From: Pseudomonas sp. AOB-7
GTDB taxonomy: Bacteria > Pseudomonadota > Gammaproteobacteria > Pseudomonadales > Pseudomonadaceae
Reading direction: 5' to 3'
Assembly: GCF_003696305.1 (NCBI RefSeq)
Contig: NZ_RFFK01000002.1
Coordinates: 419,736 to 483,735 of the forward strand
Length of the DNA stretch: 64,000 bases
The notes below the pieces were generated by a model. It was not told where the DNA came from. It made no database searches and saw only the letters and a program-made list of their open reading frames with translations. Positions 17,770-27,728 of the stretch are shown one piece after another; within the stretch, counting starts at the first letter, position 1; the number at the start of each line of letters is the position of its first letter. A program made the position numbers and the translations under genes.

Positions 17770-17841
17770 CGGATTCCTCTCATGACAGTCGTCGTGCATG
17801 GGGACTAAGATGCACCTTTATTAGTAGCTTAGCGACCCGCA

Positions 17842-18615
17842 ATGATCCGCATCGACGCCCTGCCCGCCTTCACCGACAACTACCTCTGGTTGCTGCAGGA
17901 TGCCGCCAGCCAGCGCTGCGCCGTGGTCGACCCAGGCGATGCGGCGCCGGTGCTGGCCTGGCTGGCGGCCCATCCGGGCTGGCAACTCAGCGACATCCTG
18001 GTCACCCATCATCATTTCGACCATGTCGGCGGCATCGAAGGGCTCAAGGCCGCCACCGGCGCCCGCGTGCTCGGTCCGGCAGACGAAAACATCCCGGGAC
18101 GGGACCTGGGCCTGAGCGACAACGACAGCATCGAGGTGCTCGGCCTGAAGTTTCGGGTCATCGCCGTGCCCGGTCATACCCTCGGTCATATCGCCTATTA
18201 CCAGGCCGAGCAGCACCTGCTGTTCTGCGGCGACACCCTGTTCGCCGGCGGCTGCGGGCGCCTGTTCGAGGGTACGCCGCAGCAGATGCACGAATCGCTC
18301 GGGCGCCTGGCGGCGCTGCCCGGCGCCACCCAGGTGTATTGCACCCATGAGTACACCCTGAGCAACCTGCGCTTCGCCCAGGCGGTGGAGCCGGACAATC
18401 CGCAGATCGCCGCCCGTCTGGCCGAGGTCAGCCGCTGGCGCGAGGCCGGGCGCATCAGCCTGCCCTCGAACATCGCCCTGGAGCTGGCCAGCAACCCCTT
18501 CCTGCGCACTGCCGAGGCTGCGGTGATCGGCGCCGCCGAACGGCGCGACGGCCGGACCCTTGCCGAGCCAAGCGCCGTGTTCGCCAGCCTGCGCGCCTGG
18601 AAAGACCAGTTCTAA
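17842..18615 (+). CDS. gloB: Hydroxyacylglutathione hydrolase (glyoxalase II)
   Basis: A 257-residue metallo-beta-lactamase-fold enzyme that hydrolyses S-lactoylglutathione to lactate and glutathione, the second step of methylglyoxal detoxification. The dinuclear metal motif [10 protein letters not shown] is at residues 54-63. Further ligands are in [11 protein letters not shown] and [17 protein letters not shown], and CTHEYTLSN supplies the last His. The C-terminal domain contains [15 protein letters not shown], the glutathione-site segment typical of GloB. It is divergent from the methyltransferase gene. mltD follows but has its own promoter. Confidence 0.94.
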   Translation: MIRIDALPAFTDNYLWLLQDAASQRCAVVDPGDAAPVLAWLAAHPGWQLSDILVTHHHFDHVGGIEGLKAATGARVLGPADENIPGRDLGLSDNDSIEVLGLKFRVIAVPGHTLGHIAYYQAEQHLLFCGDTLFAGGCGRLFEGTPQQMHESLGRLAALPGATQVYCTHEYTLSNLRFAQAVEPDNPQIAARLAEVSRWREAGRISLPSNIALELASNPFLRTAEAAVIGAAERRDGRTLAEPSAVFASLRAWKDQF

Positions 18616-18725
18616 AAGCACGACGGGCGCGCAAAAAAAACGCCTGGAGCGTTTATTGACGTCGCTCTGCGACGGCCCGGCAGGCTGACCGACAGGGATG
18701 CCGGTCACAAAAGACTGGTGAAAAC

Positions 18726-18754
18726 TTGACCAGTCCAGGCTCGATTCCTAGAAT
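18726..18754 (+). promoter_or_regulatory. Sigma-70 promoter for mltD
   Basis: -35 TTGACC at 18726-18731, an exact 17-nt spacer and -10 TAGAAT at 18749-18754, 36 nt before the mltD ATG. Confidence 0.75.
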
Positions 18755-18790
18755 CGCCCGACCTTTTCGCCGGGAATACCACCTCGACCA

Positions 18791-20356
18791 ATGCCTTTAT
18801 CACCACGCAAGCCCTTGAATTTAAAGGCATTGGCACAAAGCACTCAGGTGCTCGTGGTGATGTGCTGCATGACCCTGGCCGGCTGTCAGAGCCTGGCCCC
18901 GTCCGCTCCGGCCGACGCCGACACCTCGCGCGCCGTCGGCCTGGAGCGTGAACCGGAGTGGCTCAGCAGCCAGGTCAAGCCTCGCGAATACGCCGACATC
19001 TGGGAGCGCATGCGCGACGGTTTCAAGCTGCAGGACGAGATCGGCATCAACCCGCGCATCGAACGCCTGCGCCTGTGGTACGCCAGCAACCCCAAGCACG
19101 TCGATACCGTCAGCGAACGCAGCGCCCCCTATATCCACTACATCGTCGAACGCCTGGCCGAGCGCGACATGCCCATGGAGCTGGCGCTGCTGCCGGTGAT
19201 CGAGAGCGCCTACGACCCGCAGGCCTACTCCTCCGCCCACGCCGTCGGCCTGTGGCAGTTCATCCCCTCCACCGGCCGTCACTACAACCTGCGCCAGACC
19301 AGTTGGTACGACGGCCGCCGCGACGTCACCGCCTCGACCCAGGCTGCGCTCAACTACCTGAGCCGCCTGCACGAGATGTTCAACGGCGACTGGCTGCTCG
19401 CCCTGGCCGCCTACAACGCCGGCGAAGGCCGCATCAGCAGGGCCATCGAGCGCAACGAGAAACTCGGCCTGCCCAGCGACTACTGGAACCTGGCGCTGCC
19501 CAAGGAAACCGAAGACTACGTGCCCAAGCTGCTGGCCCTGTCGCAGGTGATCCTCACCCCGGAGGCTTACGGCGTGAGCCTGTCGCCGGTGGCCAACGAG
19601 CCCTATTTCGAACAGGTGGCGATCAAGCAGCACATGGACCTGTCGCGTGTCGCCCGCCTGGCCGACCTCGACGAGGAGGAGCTGCTGCAGCTCAACCCCG
19701 CCTACAAGCGCGGCGTCACCCTCGACGGCCCGCAGCACCTGCTGGTGCCGACGGACAAGGCGGAGATGCTCAGCGCCAACCTGGCCCTGATGAAACCGCA
19801 GGAGCTGGTCGCCTGGCAGAGCTACACCGTGCGCGCCGGCGACAGCCTGCATGGCATTGCCAACCGCCATCACCTGACGGTGAACACGCTCAAGGACGTC
19901 AACCGCCTCAGTGGCAACAACCTGCGTATCGGCCAGGTGCTGACCATTCCCGGCAAGCCCGGCGCGCAGCCGAGCGAACCGCTGTACCAGCGCAGCACGG
20001 CACAGGCGCCGGCAGCGCGCAGCTATCAGGTGAAAGACGGCGACAACCTGTGGCAGATCGCCCGCGCCCACCAGGTCTCGGTGCACGACCTGCAGCGCTG
20101 GAACAAGCTGCGGGGCAACCAGTTGAAGGTCGGCCAGCGCCTCAGCCTGGCGCCTGCCGACACGGGCAGCCAGGTCGCCAGCAACACGCGCAGCAGCACC
20201 TCGCGCGACAAGGCCACCTACTACCGGGTGCAGAAAGGCGACTCGCTGTACGTCATCGCCAAGCGTTTCAAGATCGACCTCAAGCGCCTGCAGGCCTGGA
20301 ACCCGCGCAGCAGCAGCCTGCGCCCGGGACAGATGCTGACCCTCTACCTGCCCTGA
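18791..20356 (+). CDS. mltD: Membrane-bound lytic murein transglycosylase D
   Basis: A 521-residue outer-membrane lipoprotein that cleaves peptidoglycan glycan strands to anhydromuropeptides. The signal peptide ends in the lipobox LAGC with the lipidated Cys at residue 32. The SLT domain covers about 110-230, with catalytic Glu138 in PVIESAYDPQAYS and the motif AVGLWQFIPSTG. Three LysM repeats follow at about 344-388, 415-460 and 475-520; each begins with a Y-x-V-[KRQ]-x-GDSL/NL pattern and binds peptidoglycan. Three LysM copies and the length are in line with pseudomonad MltD. Its stop is directly adjacent to that of the convergent HDOD gene, with no terminator between them. Confidence 0.93.
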   Translation: MPLSPRKPLNLKALAQSTQVLVVMCCMTLAGCQSLAPSAPADADTSRAVGLEREPEWLSSQVKPREYADIWERMRDGFKLQDEIGINPRIERLRLWYASNPKHVDTVSERSAPYIHYIVERLAERDMPMELALLPVIESAYDPQAYSSAHAVGLWQFIPSTGRHYNLRQTSWYDGRRDVTASTQAALNYLSRLHEMFNGDWLLALAAYNAGEGRISRAIERNEKLGLPSDYWNLALPKETEDYVPKLLALSQVILTPEAYGVSLSPVANEPYFEQVAIKQHMDLSRVARLADLDEEELLQLNPAYKRGVTLDGPQHLLVPTDKAEMLSANLALMKPQELVAWQSYTVRAGDSLHGIANRHHLTVNTLKDVNRLSGNNLRIGQVLTIPGKPGAQPSEPLYQRSTAQAPAARSYQVKDGDNLWQIARAHQVSVHDLQRWNKLRGNQLKVGQRLSLAPADTGSQVASNTRSSTSRDKATYYRVQKGDSLYVIAKRFKIDLKRLQAWNPRSSSLRPGQMLTLYLP

Positions 20357-21799
20357 TCAGCGCCGGCTCAAGGCCTCCAGGCAACGCCCGGTCAGCTGGG
20401 TGAAACGCTGGAAGGCGACGAACTGCTCGTGGCGCAGCGCACGCCCGGACAGCCGGCTGTCGGCGTAGAGCACGCCGATCTCCCGCGTCCCCGCAATGAT
20501 CGGCGCGATGAAGAACATCCCCGCCCCTAGGCTGCGGCGGATCGGCTGGGTGACCAGCTCGGCCAGGTTGTAGCTGGCCGGCACGCCCATCCAGATCGCC
20601 TCGCGATGACGCAGGGCATAGCTGAAGACATGCGGCTGCTCGACCTGCTCGGCCGGCAGGACGAAATCCTTCAACCACTGCTCGGTCTTGTCGCCGATCA
20701 CCCGCTTCGCGCGGAAACAGCTCTGCTCGTCGGCCAGCACCGCCAGCATCACCCGCTCCAAGCCGGCGCCGCGATGCAGGCCCTTGAGCAGGGTGTCGAG
20801 GATCAGGCCGACGTCGCCGCGCTTGCTCACCATCAGGCCGAGATCCTGCAAGGCCTGCTGCAGCACCAGCAGATCCGGCTGCAGCAGGCGCGCCTTGCGC
20901 TCCTCCTGCTGCAGGCGGATCTGTTCGGGGTCGGTGTTGGGAATCAGCCGGCACAGCTTGCTGGCGCCGAAGGTGGAGGCCACCTTGACCGCCTCCTCGG
21001 CGCTGGCCAGCACCTGCTGCAGGGCATCCTCCGGGCTGAGGTCGACGAAGGCGGCCATCTTCGCCAGCACCGCCTCCATTTCCGGCGAATCCCAGCCCTG
21101 CAACGCCGCCTCGCTGATGCGCACGCCCAGCTGCACCGCATAGGCCGCCGGGTCGTGCTGGTTGGCGCCGGCATGCGCCAGGCTGACGGTTTCGCCCAGG
21201 TTCCAGCTTTTCACCAGGCCCTGGGTCAACTGCCGGAAACTGGTGCCGAGCACCTCGCGCACCGCCTCCTCCACCTCCACCCCGGGCTGGGCCAGGGCGG
21301 CGGCCAGCTCGTCGGCTTGTTCGCCACCGCAGCCCCAGAACGCCAGTTCGCCCAGGTGATGGAGCAAGGCGGCGATGAACACTTCCTCGGCATGCTTGGA
21401 GAGCACGTACCCGGCGATGTTGCGCGCCTGCACCGCGGCGTGGAAGGAGCGCGCGAGCAGCTCCTGCAGCTGCTCGCGCGGAGCGCGGGTGAGCAGACCG
21501 TCGATCAGGCTGACCGACAGGCCGATCAGCCGCACGTTGTCGAAACCGATCAGCACGATGGCCCGCGAGATGGTCTTGATGGCCTCCTGCGAGGGGTTGT
21601 AATAGACGCTGTTGCCGACCCGCAGCACCTTGGAGGTCAGCGCCGCGTCGCGCAGCAGCACGTCGGCCAATTGCTGCACCGAGGCCGAATCCTGCTGCGC
21701 CAGGCGCTGCAAATCCTGCACCACGGCGGCCAGCGCGGGCAGTTCGGCTTGGTTCAAGCGATCGATCCATGACTGCAAACCATGGCTACGTTCTGGCAA
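20357..21799 (-). CDS. HDOD domain signalling protein with C-terminal GAF-like domain
   Basis: A 480-residue cytosolic protein. An HDOD domain spans about residues 15-220: LPALAAVVQDLQRL, then SKVLRVGNSVYY, AIVLIGFDNVRLIGLS and FIAALLHHLGELAFW. The metal-binding HD pair of true HD-GYP enzymes is replaced, as in HDOD proteins. A helical linker leads to a C-terminal GAF-like sensor domain (about 300-480; GAGLERVMLAVLADEQ, GMFFIAPIIAGTREIGVLYAD). There is no ATG near the N-terminus. A TTG at 21799 sits seven nt after GAGGG and is preferred over the TTG at 21838, which has no Shine-Dalgarno. The role is likely regulatory, and no partner is visible. Confidence 0.78.
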   Translation of the reverse strand: MPERSHGLQSWIDRLNQAELPALAAVVQDLQRLAQQDSASVQQLADVLLRDAALTSKVLRVGNSVYYNPSQEAIKTISRAIVLIGFDNVRLIGLSVSLIDGLLTRAPREQLQELLARSFHAAVQARNIAGYVLSKHAEEVFIAALLHHLGELAFWGCGGEQADELAAALAQPGVEVEEAVREVLGTSFRQLTQGLVKSWNLGETVSLAHAGANQHDPAAYAVQLGVRISEAALQGWDSPEMEAVLAKMAAFVDLSPEDALQQVLASAEEAVKVASTFGASKLCRLIPNTDPEQIRLQQEERKARLLQPDLLVLQQALQDLGLMVSKRGDVGLILDTLLKGLHRGAGLERVMLAVLADEQSCFRAKRVIGDKTEQWLKDFVLPAEQVEQPHVFSYALRHREAIWMGVPASYNLAELVTQPIRRSLGAGMFFIAPIIAGTREIGVLYADSRLSGRALRHEQFVAFQRFTQLTGRCLEALSRR

Positions 21800-21946
21800 A
21801 TCGGTACCCTCGCTGAGCTTTCCCCAAGTGTATGCCAAAGTGCTGTCATTGCTTGCCTGGCACGGCGGTCTTTTTCCTGCCGATACAAGCTGTTACTGTA
21901 CCGACCCAGAAGCCCAAAAGCCGCCATGGATCGGATCTAACCCCCG

Positions 21947-23776
21947 ATGCGTTCCCCCCTCCCGCTGTTCCTCAGCCTGGCCTTGAGCTTTCCCGTCTCT
22001 GCGACCATCAGCGAGAGCCACGGCTACGCCCAGTTCGGGACGCTCAAATACCCCGCCAGCTTCAGCCATTTCGACTGGGTCAACCCCGAGGCGCCCAAGG
22101 GCGGCACCCTGCGGATCATGGCCTCGGGCACCTTCGACACGCTCAATCCCTACACTTTCAAGGGCAGCAGCCCGATCTCCACTGCGCATTTCCTGCAGTA
22201 CGGGGTCAACGAGCTCAACGAGCCGCTGATGGTCGGCACCGGCGCCTACGACCCCTCCGGCGACGAGCCGGCCTCCAGCTACGGGCTGATCGCCGCCAGC
22301 GTGGAGTACAGCGAGGACCGCAGCTGGGTGGTGTTCAACCTGCGTCCCGAGGCGCGCTTTCACGACGACAAGCCGATCACCGCCTACGACGTGGCCTTCT
22401 CCTACCGCCTGCTGCGCAGCGACGGCCATCCGCAGTACCGCACCCACCTGCAGGAGGTGAAGCGGGTCGACATCCTCAATCGCCAGCGCATCCGTTTCGT
22501 CTTCAAGCGCGCCGGCAACCCGCTGCTGATCCTGCGCCTGGGCGAGCTGCCGGTGCTGCCGCAGCACTACTGGAAGGACCGCGACTTCAAGGCCACCACC
22601 TTCGAGCCGCCGCTGGGCAGCGGCCCCTACCGCATCGCTCAGGTGGTGCCGGGGCGAAGCCTGGTGTTCCAACGGGTCAAGGACTGGTGGGGCAAGGATC
22701 TGCCGGTCAATCGCGGCAAGTACAACTTCGACCGCGTCGAGGTGGAGTTCTACCGCGACAACCACGTGGCCTTCGAGGCCTTCAAGGCCGGCGAATTCGA
22801 CTTCTACATCGAGAACCAGGCGAAGAACTGGGCCAACGGCTACCGCTTTCCCGCCGTCACCCGCGGCGAGGTGATCCGCGCCGAGATCGCCCACCAGATC
22901 CCTACCCAGACCCAAGCACTGTTCATAAACACCCGCCGCGGCCTGTTCGGCCAGCGCAAGGTGCGCGAGGCGCTGGGACTGATGTTCGACTTCGAGTGGA
23001 CCAACCGCGCCCTGTTCAACAACTCCTACGTGCGCGCCAGCAGCTACTACCCCAACAGCGAGTTCTCCGCCACCGGCAAGCCGGAAGGCGCCGAGTGGCT
23101 GCTGCTGTCGCCGCACCGCGACAAGCTGCCGGCGCGGCTGTTCAGCCAGCCCATAGTGCAACCGGTGACCGACGGCCGCGGCATCCCGCGGGAAACCTTG
23201 CGCCGCGCCCTGGGTCTATTGGCCGACGCCGGCTGGAAGCCTGCCGGCCAGGACCTGCGCAACGCCCGCGGCGAGCGTTTCGAATTCGAGATCATGCTGG
23301 TCAACCCCAGCCTCGAGCGCATCCTCCAGCCCTACGTCGCCAACCTGGCCAGCATCGGCATCCGCGCCAACCTGCGCACCGTCGACCGCGCCCAGTACAA
23401 ACAGCGCCTCGACCAGTTCGACTACGACATGATCCTGCTGACCCTGCCGCAAACCTTGAGCCCCGGCCTGGAACAGTCGCTGTATTTCCACTCCAGCCAG
23501 GTGAACGTCAAGGGCAGCAAGAACTACGCTGGCGTCGCCCATCCGGTGGTCGACGCGATGATCGACAAGCTGCTCTCGGCGCAGACCCGCGACGAACAGA
23601 TCGCCGCCACCCGCGCCCTGGACCGGGTCTTGCTTTGGCAGCACTACAGCATCCCCAACTGGTACATCAACTATCACCGCCTGGCGTACCGCAACCGGTT
23701 CGCCTTCGTCACCACGCCGCCCTACACCCTGGGCCTGCGCACCTGGTGGCTGAAGCCCACGGAGAACGCTCGATGA
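21947..23776 (+). CDS. nppA1: Peptide ABC transporter substrate-binding protein 1 (NppA1/YejA type)
   Basis: A 609-residue periplasmic binding protein of solute-binding family 5. The signal peptide MRSPLPLFLSLALSFPVSA is cleaved before TISES. The YejA-like start of the mature protein is HGYAQFGTLKYPASFSHFDWVNPEAPKGG. The middle includes SGPYRIAQVVPGRSLVFQRV, and the C-terminus includes [19 protein letters not shown]. It is the first gene of the five-gene importer and overlaps the second binding protein by 4 nt (ATGA). In P. aeruginosa PA14 the equivalent NppA1A2BCD takes up peptidyl nucleoside antibiotics; the natural ligand is probably a peptide-like compound. Names are assigned by synteny and family. 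Confidence 0.86.
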   Translation: MRSPLPLFLSLALSFPVSATISESHGYAQFGTLKYPASFSHFDWVNPEAPKGGTLRIMASGTFDTLNPYTFKGSSPISTAHFLQYGVNELNEPLMVGTGAYDPSGDEPASSYGLIAASVEYSEDRSWVVFNLRPEARFHDDKPITAYDVAFSYRLLRSDGHPQYRTHLQEVKRVDILNRQRIRFVFKRAGNPLLILRLGELPVLPQHYWKDRDFKATTFEPPLGSGPYRIAQVVPGRSLVFQRVKDWWGKDLPVNRGKYNFDRVEVEFYRDNHVAFEAFKAGEFDFYIENQAKNWANGYRFPAVTRGEVIRAEIAHQIPTQTQALFINTRRGLFGQRKVREALGLMFDFEWTNRALFNNSYVRASSYYPNSEFSATGKPEGAEWLLLSPHRDKLPARLFSQPIVQPVTDGRGIPRETLRRALGLLADAGWKPAGQDLRNARGERFEFEIMLVNPSLERILQPYVANLASIGIRANLRTVDRAQYKQRLDQFDYDMILLTLPQTLSPGLEQSLYFHSSQVNVKGSKNYAGVAHPVVDAMIDKLLSAQTRDEQIAATRALDRVLLWQHYSIPNWYINYHRLAYRNRFAFVTTPPYTLGLRTWWLKPTENAR

Positions 23777-25620
23777 CCCACCCGCTGCGCAGTTTCCTGC
23801 TTCACGGTAGCAGCCTCATCCTGCTCGGCCTGGCCGGCCTCGCCCTCGCCGCCCCCAAACACGCGGTCACCCTCTACGACGAGGCGCCCAAGTATCCGGC
23901 CGGCTTCCAGCACTTCGAATACGCCAACCCCGATGCACCGAAAGGCGGCACCTTCCGCCAGGCCGGCTTCGGCGGCTTCGACAGCCTCAACCCCTTCATC
24001 AACAAGGGCGTCGCCGCCGACGATATCGGCCTGATCTACGACACCCTCACCGTGCAGAGCCAGGACGAGCCGTTCAGCGCCTACGGCCTGGTGGCGGAGA
24101 AGATCGAGAAGGCCACCGACAATGCCTGGGTACGCTTCCACCTGCGCCAGGAGGCACGCTTTCACGACGGCACGCCGATCACCGCCGAGGACGTCAAGTT
24201 CACCTTCGATACCCTGATGGAGAAAGGCGCGCCCATGTACCGCGGCTACTACGCCGACGTCGAGCGGGTCGAGGTGGAATCGCCGCAGCGCGTGCGCTTC
24301 GTCTTCAAGCACGCCGGCAATCGCGAGTTGCCACTGATCGTCGGCCAGTTGCCGGTGCTGCCCAAGCACTGGTGGGCCGAGCGCGACTTCAGCAAGAGCA
24401 ACCTGGAGGTGCCGCTCGGCAGCGGCCCGTACCAGGTCGCCCGGGTACAGGCCGGGCGCAGCATCCGCTACGAGCGGGTGACGGACTGGTGGGCCAAGGA
24501 CCTGCCGGTGAGCCGCGGTTTCTACAACTTCGACGCCATCCAGATCGACTACTACCGCGACAACACCGTGGCCCTGGAGGCGCTCAAGGCCGGCCAGTTC
24601 GACTACTGGCTGGAGACCAGCGCGAAGAACTGGGCCACCGCCTACAGCGTGCCGGCCGTGGCCAACGGCCAGTTGGTCAAGGAAGAGATCCAGAACCGCA
24701 ACCCTACCGGCATGCAGGGCTTCGTCTTCAACACCCGCCGCGCGCAGTTCCAGGATCGTCGCGTGCGCGAGGCCCTCGGCCTGCTGTTCGACTTCGAGTG
24801 GGCCAACAAGCGCCTGTTCAACGGCGCCTACACCCGCACCCGCAGCTACTTCGACAACTCCGAGCTGGGCTCCAGCGGCCTGCCGGGCGAGGACGAGCTG
24901 GCCATTCTCGAACCGCTGCGCGGCCAGATCCCGGCCGAGGTATTCAACGAGGAGTACCGCGTGCCGACCACCGACGGCAGCGGCATCATCCGCGAGCAGC
25001 AGCGCCGCGCCTACCAGTTGCTGCAACAGGCCGGCTGGCGCATCGACGGCGACCGCATGCTGGATGCCAGCGGCCAGCCGGTGAGCTTCGAGTTCCTCCT
25101 GGCGCAGACCGAATTCGAGCGCATCCTGCTGCCGTTCAAGCGCAACCTGGCCGATCTCGGCATGGAGCTGGTGATCCGCCGGGTCGACGTCTCGCAGTAC
25201 ATCAATCGCCTGCGCTCGCGCGACTTCGACATGATCGTCGGCGGCTTCGGTCAGTCCAACTCGCCGGGCAACGAGCAGCGCGAGTACTGGCACTCCTCCA
25301 GCGCCGACAATCCCGGCAGCCGCAATTTCATCGGCCTCAAGGACCCGGCCATCGACCAGATCGTCGAGGGGCTGATCAACGCCGACTCGCGCCAGAGCCT
25401 GATCGCCCATACCCGCGCCCTCGACCGCGTGCTGCTGTGGGGCCACTACGTGATCCCCAACTGGCACATCAAGACCTGGCGCGTGGCCTACTGGAACCGC
25501 TTCGAACACCCCAAGGTGACGCCGCTCTATGACATCGGCCTGCACACCTGGTGGGTACGCCCTGGCCTCGAAGAGCCAAGCGAGGCCCAGCAACAGGCGA
25601 CCGAAGAGGCGAAGCAATAA
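23773..25620 (+). CDS. nppA2: Peptide ABC transporter substrate-binding protein 2 (NppA2/YejA type)
   Basis: A 615-residue paralogue of the preceding gene, clearly a tandem duplicate. The mature start ([19 protein letters not shown]), the [21 protein letters not shown] block and the ending [21 protein letters not shown] match it segment by segment. The signal peptide is residues 1-27, ending LAGLALA. Its ATG at 23773 overlaps the nppA1 stop. Two binding proteins serving one permease suggests two ligand classes (inference). The long open frame reaching upstream from here is read-through in the same frame, not a longer protein. Confidence 0.87.
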   Translation: MTHPLRSFLLHGSSLILLGLAGLALAAPKHAVTLYDEAPKYPAGFQHFEYANPDAPKGGTFRQAGFGGFDSLNPFINKGVAADDIGLIYDTLTVQSQDEPFSAYGLVAEKIEKATDNAWVRFHLRQEARFHDGTPITAEDVKFTFDTLMEKGAPMYRGYYADVERVEVESPQRVRFVFKHAGNRELPLIVGQLPVLPKHWWAERDFSKSNLEVPLGSGPYQVARVQAGRSIRYERVTDWWAKDLPVSRGFYNFDAIQIDYYRDNTVALEALKAGQFDYWLETSAKNWATAYSVPAVANGQLVKEEIQNRNPTGMQGFVFNTRRAQFQDRRVREALGLLFDFEWANKRLFNGAYTRTRSYFDNSELGSSGLPGEDELAILEPLRGQIPAEVFNEEYRVPTTDGSGIIREQQRRAYQLLQQAGWRIDGDRMLDASGQPVSFEFLLAQTEFERILLPFKRNLADLGMELVIRRVDVSQYINRLRSRDFDMIVGGFGQSNSPGNEQREYWHSSSADNPGSRNFIGLKDPAIDQIVEGLINADSRQSLIAHTRALDRVLLWGHYVIPNWHIKTWRVAYWNRFEHPKVTPLYDIGLHTWWVRPGLEEPSEAQQQATEEAKQ

Positions 25621-26705
25621 TGCTGGCCTATATCCTTCGCCGCCTATTGCTGATCATCCCGACCCTGTTCGGCATTCTGGTGATCAACTTCGTCATCATT
25701 CAGGCCGCGCCCGGCGGCCCGGTCGAGCAGATGATCGCCAAGTTGGAGGGGTTCGATGCGGCCGCCGGCGGCGCCACCGGGCGCATCGGCGGCGGCGGCG
25801 CCGAAGTCTCGGTGGCCGGCTCCAATTACCGCGGCGCCCAGGGCCTCGACCCGCAGCTGATCGCCGAGATCGAGAAGATGTACGGCTTCGACAAGTCGGC
25901 GCCGGAGCGTTTCTGGATCATGCTGAAAAACTACGCGCAGCTGGACTTCGGCGAGAGCTTCTTCCGCGACGCCAAGGTCATCGACCTGATCGTCGAGAAA
26001 ATGCCGGTGTCGATTTCCCTGGGGCTGTGGAGCACCTTGATCATGTACCTGGTCTCCATCCCCCTGGGGATCGCCAAGGCCACCCGCCACGGCAGCGCCT
26101 TCGACGTCTGGACCAGCTCGGCGATCATCGTCGGTTACGCCATCCCGGCCTTCCTCTTCGCCATCCTGCTGATCGTGCTGTTCGCCGGCGGCAGCTACTT
26201 CGACTGGTTCCCGCTGCGCGGCCTGACCTCGAACAACTTCGATGAGCTCAGCCTCGGCGGCAAGATTCTCGACTATCTCTGGCACCTGGTGCTGCCGGTT
26301 ACCGCGCTGGTGATCGGCAACTTCGCCACCCTGACCCTGCTGACCAAGAACAGCTTCCTCGACGAGATCAACAAGCAGTACGTGGTCACCGCCCGCGCCA
26401 AGGGCCTGACCAACCACCGCGTGCTCTACGGTCACGTGTTCCGCAACGCCATGCTGCTGATCATCGCCGGCTTCCCCGCCGCCTTCATCGGCATCTTCTT
26501 CACCGGCTCCTTGCTGATCGAAGTGATCTTCTCCCTCGACGGCCTCGGCCTGATGAGCTTCGAGGCGGCGATCAACCGCGACTACCCGGTGGTGTTCGGC
26601 ACCCTGTTCATCTTCACCTTGCTGGGGCTGATCGTGAAATTGATCGGTGACATCACCTACACCCTGGTCGATCCACGTATCGACTTCGAAAGCCGGGAGG
26701 GCTGA
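25620..26705 (+). CDS. nppB: Peptide ABC transporter permease (NppB/YejB type)
   Basis: A 361-residue inner-membrane permease with six predicted helices. The first is at residues 5-30 ([24 protein letters not shown]). A large periplasmic insertion (about 30-110) is Gly/Ala-rich in its first part ([13 protein letters not shown]). The EAA loop appears as [25 protein letters not shown] near residues 255-279. The ATG overlaps the nppA2 stop (TAATG). The ABC permease family with this insertion is the YejB subgroup of dipeptide/oligopeptide transporters. Confidence 0.9.
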   Translation: MLAYILRRLLLIIPTLFGILVINFVIIQAAPGGPVEQMIAKLEGFDAAAGGATGRIGGGGAEVSVAGSNYRGAQGLDPQLIAEIEKMYGFDKSAPERFWIMLKNYAQLDFGESFFRDAKVIDLIVEKMPVSISLGLWSTLIMYLVSIPLGIAKATRHGSAFDVWTSSAIIVGYAIPAFLFAILLIVLFAGGSYFDWFPLRGLTSNNFDELSLGGKILDYLWHLVLPVTALVIGNFATLTLLTKNSFLDEINKQYVVTARAKGLTNHRVLYGHVFRNAMLLIIAGFPAAFIGIFFTGSLLIEVIFSLDGLGLMSFEAAINRDYPVVFGTLFIFTLLGLIVKLIGDITYTLVDPRIDFESREG

Positions 26706-26707
26706 AT

Positions 26708-27727
26708 ATGAAGCTTTCCCCGCTCAATCAACGGCGTTTCGAGCGTTTCAAGGCGCACAAGCGCGGCTGGTGGTCGCTGTGGCTGTTCCTCGTGCTGTTC
26801 GGCCTGAGCCTGGGCGCCGAGCTGATCGCCAACGACAAGCCGCTGGCGGTGCGCTACGACGGCCAGTGGTACTTCCCGGTACTCAAGCGCTACCCGGAGA
26901 CGGTGTTCGGCGGCGAGTTCCCGCTGCAGGCCAACTACAAGAGCCCCTATATCCAGGAGCTGATCGCGGCAAAGGACGGCTGGATGCTCTGGCCGCCGAT
27001 TCCCTTCAGCTACTCGAGCATCAACTACGACCTGGAAGTGCCCGCCCCCGCCCCGCCCTCGGCGCAGAACTGGCTGGGCACCGACGATCAGGGCCGTGAC
27101 GTGCTGGCACGGGTGATCTACGGCTTTCGCATCTCGGTGCTGTTCGCCCTGATCCTGACCCTGGCCAGCTCGGTGATCGGCGTGATCGCCGGCGCCCTGC
27201 AGGGCTTCTACGGCGGCTGGGTCGATCTGCTCGGCCAGCGCTTCCTGGAAATCTGGTCGGGCCTGCCGGTGCTCTACCTGCTGATCATCCTCGCCAGCTT
27301 CGTCCAGCCGAACTTCTGGTGGCTGCTGGGCATCATGCTGCTGTTCTCCTGGATGAGCCTGGTCGACGTGGTGCGCGCCGAATTTCTGCGCGGGCGTAAC
27401 CTGGAATACGTGCGTGCCGCGCGGGCGCTGGGCATGGAGAACGGCGCCATCATGTTCCGCCATATCCTGCCCAACGCCATGGTTTCGACCATGACCTTCA
27501 TGCCCTTCATCCTCACCGGCGCCATCGGCACCCTCACCGCCTTGGACTTCCTCGGCTTCGGCCTGCCACCCGGCGCCCCCTCGCTCGGTGAACTGGTCGC
27601 CCAGGGCAAGAGCAACCTGCAGGCGCCCTGGCTGGGCATCAGCGCCTTCGCCGTGCTGGCGATCATGCTGAGCCTGCTGGTGTTCATCGGCGAAGCCGCC
27701 CGCGATGCCTTCGACCCGAGGAAATGA
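26708..27727 (+). CDS. nppC: Peptide ABC transporter permease (NppC/YejE type)
   Basis: A 339-residue inner-membrane permease. The N-terminus is RRFERFKAHKRGWWSLWLFLVLFGLSLGAE, with a cytosolic basic segment and the first helix. A long periplasmic loop follows, then the transport core with GTDDQGRDVLARVIYGFRIS, the family hallmark at the start of the permease domain. The EAA loop is EYVRAARALGMENGAIMFRHILPNAM near residue 235. It lies 2 nt after nppB with a GGGAGGG Shine-Dalgarno inside the nppB end. It forms the channel with NppB. Confidence 0.9.
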   Translation: MKLSPLNQRRFERFKAHKRGWWSLWLFLVLFGLSLGAELIANDKPLAVRYDGQWYFPVLKRYPETVFGGEFPLQANYKSPYIQELIAAKDGWMLWPPIPFSYSSINYDLEVPAPAPPSAQNWLGTDDQGRDVLARVIYGFRISVLFALILTLASSVIGVIAGALQGFYGGWVDLLGQRFLEIWSGLPVLYLLIILASFVQPNFWWLLGIMLLFSWMSLVDVVRAEFLRGRNLEYVRAARALGMENGAIMFRHILPNAMVSTMTFMPFILTGAIGTLTALDFLGFGLPPGAPSLGELVAQGKSNLQAPWLGISAFAVLAIMLSLLVFIGEAARDAFDPRK

Positions 27728-27728
27728 C

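Noticed and set aside
18638..18654. Hairpin AAACGC...GCGTTT after gloB as a terminator
   Set aside because: The stem is only six base pairs with three A-T pairs and no proper T run, too weak to call.
21832..23772. Open frame running upstream of nppA2 in its own frame through nppA1
   Set aside because: The upstream part reads nppA1 in the wrong frame and gives Arg/Pro-rich sequence. The ATG at 23773 begins a proper signal peptide.
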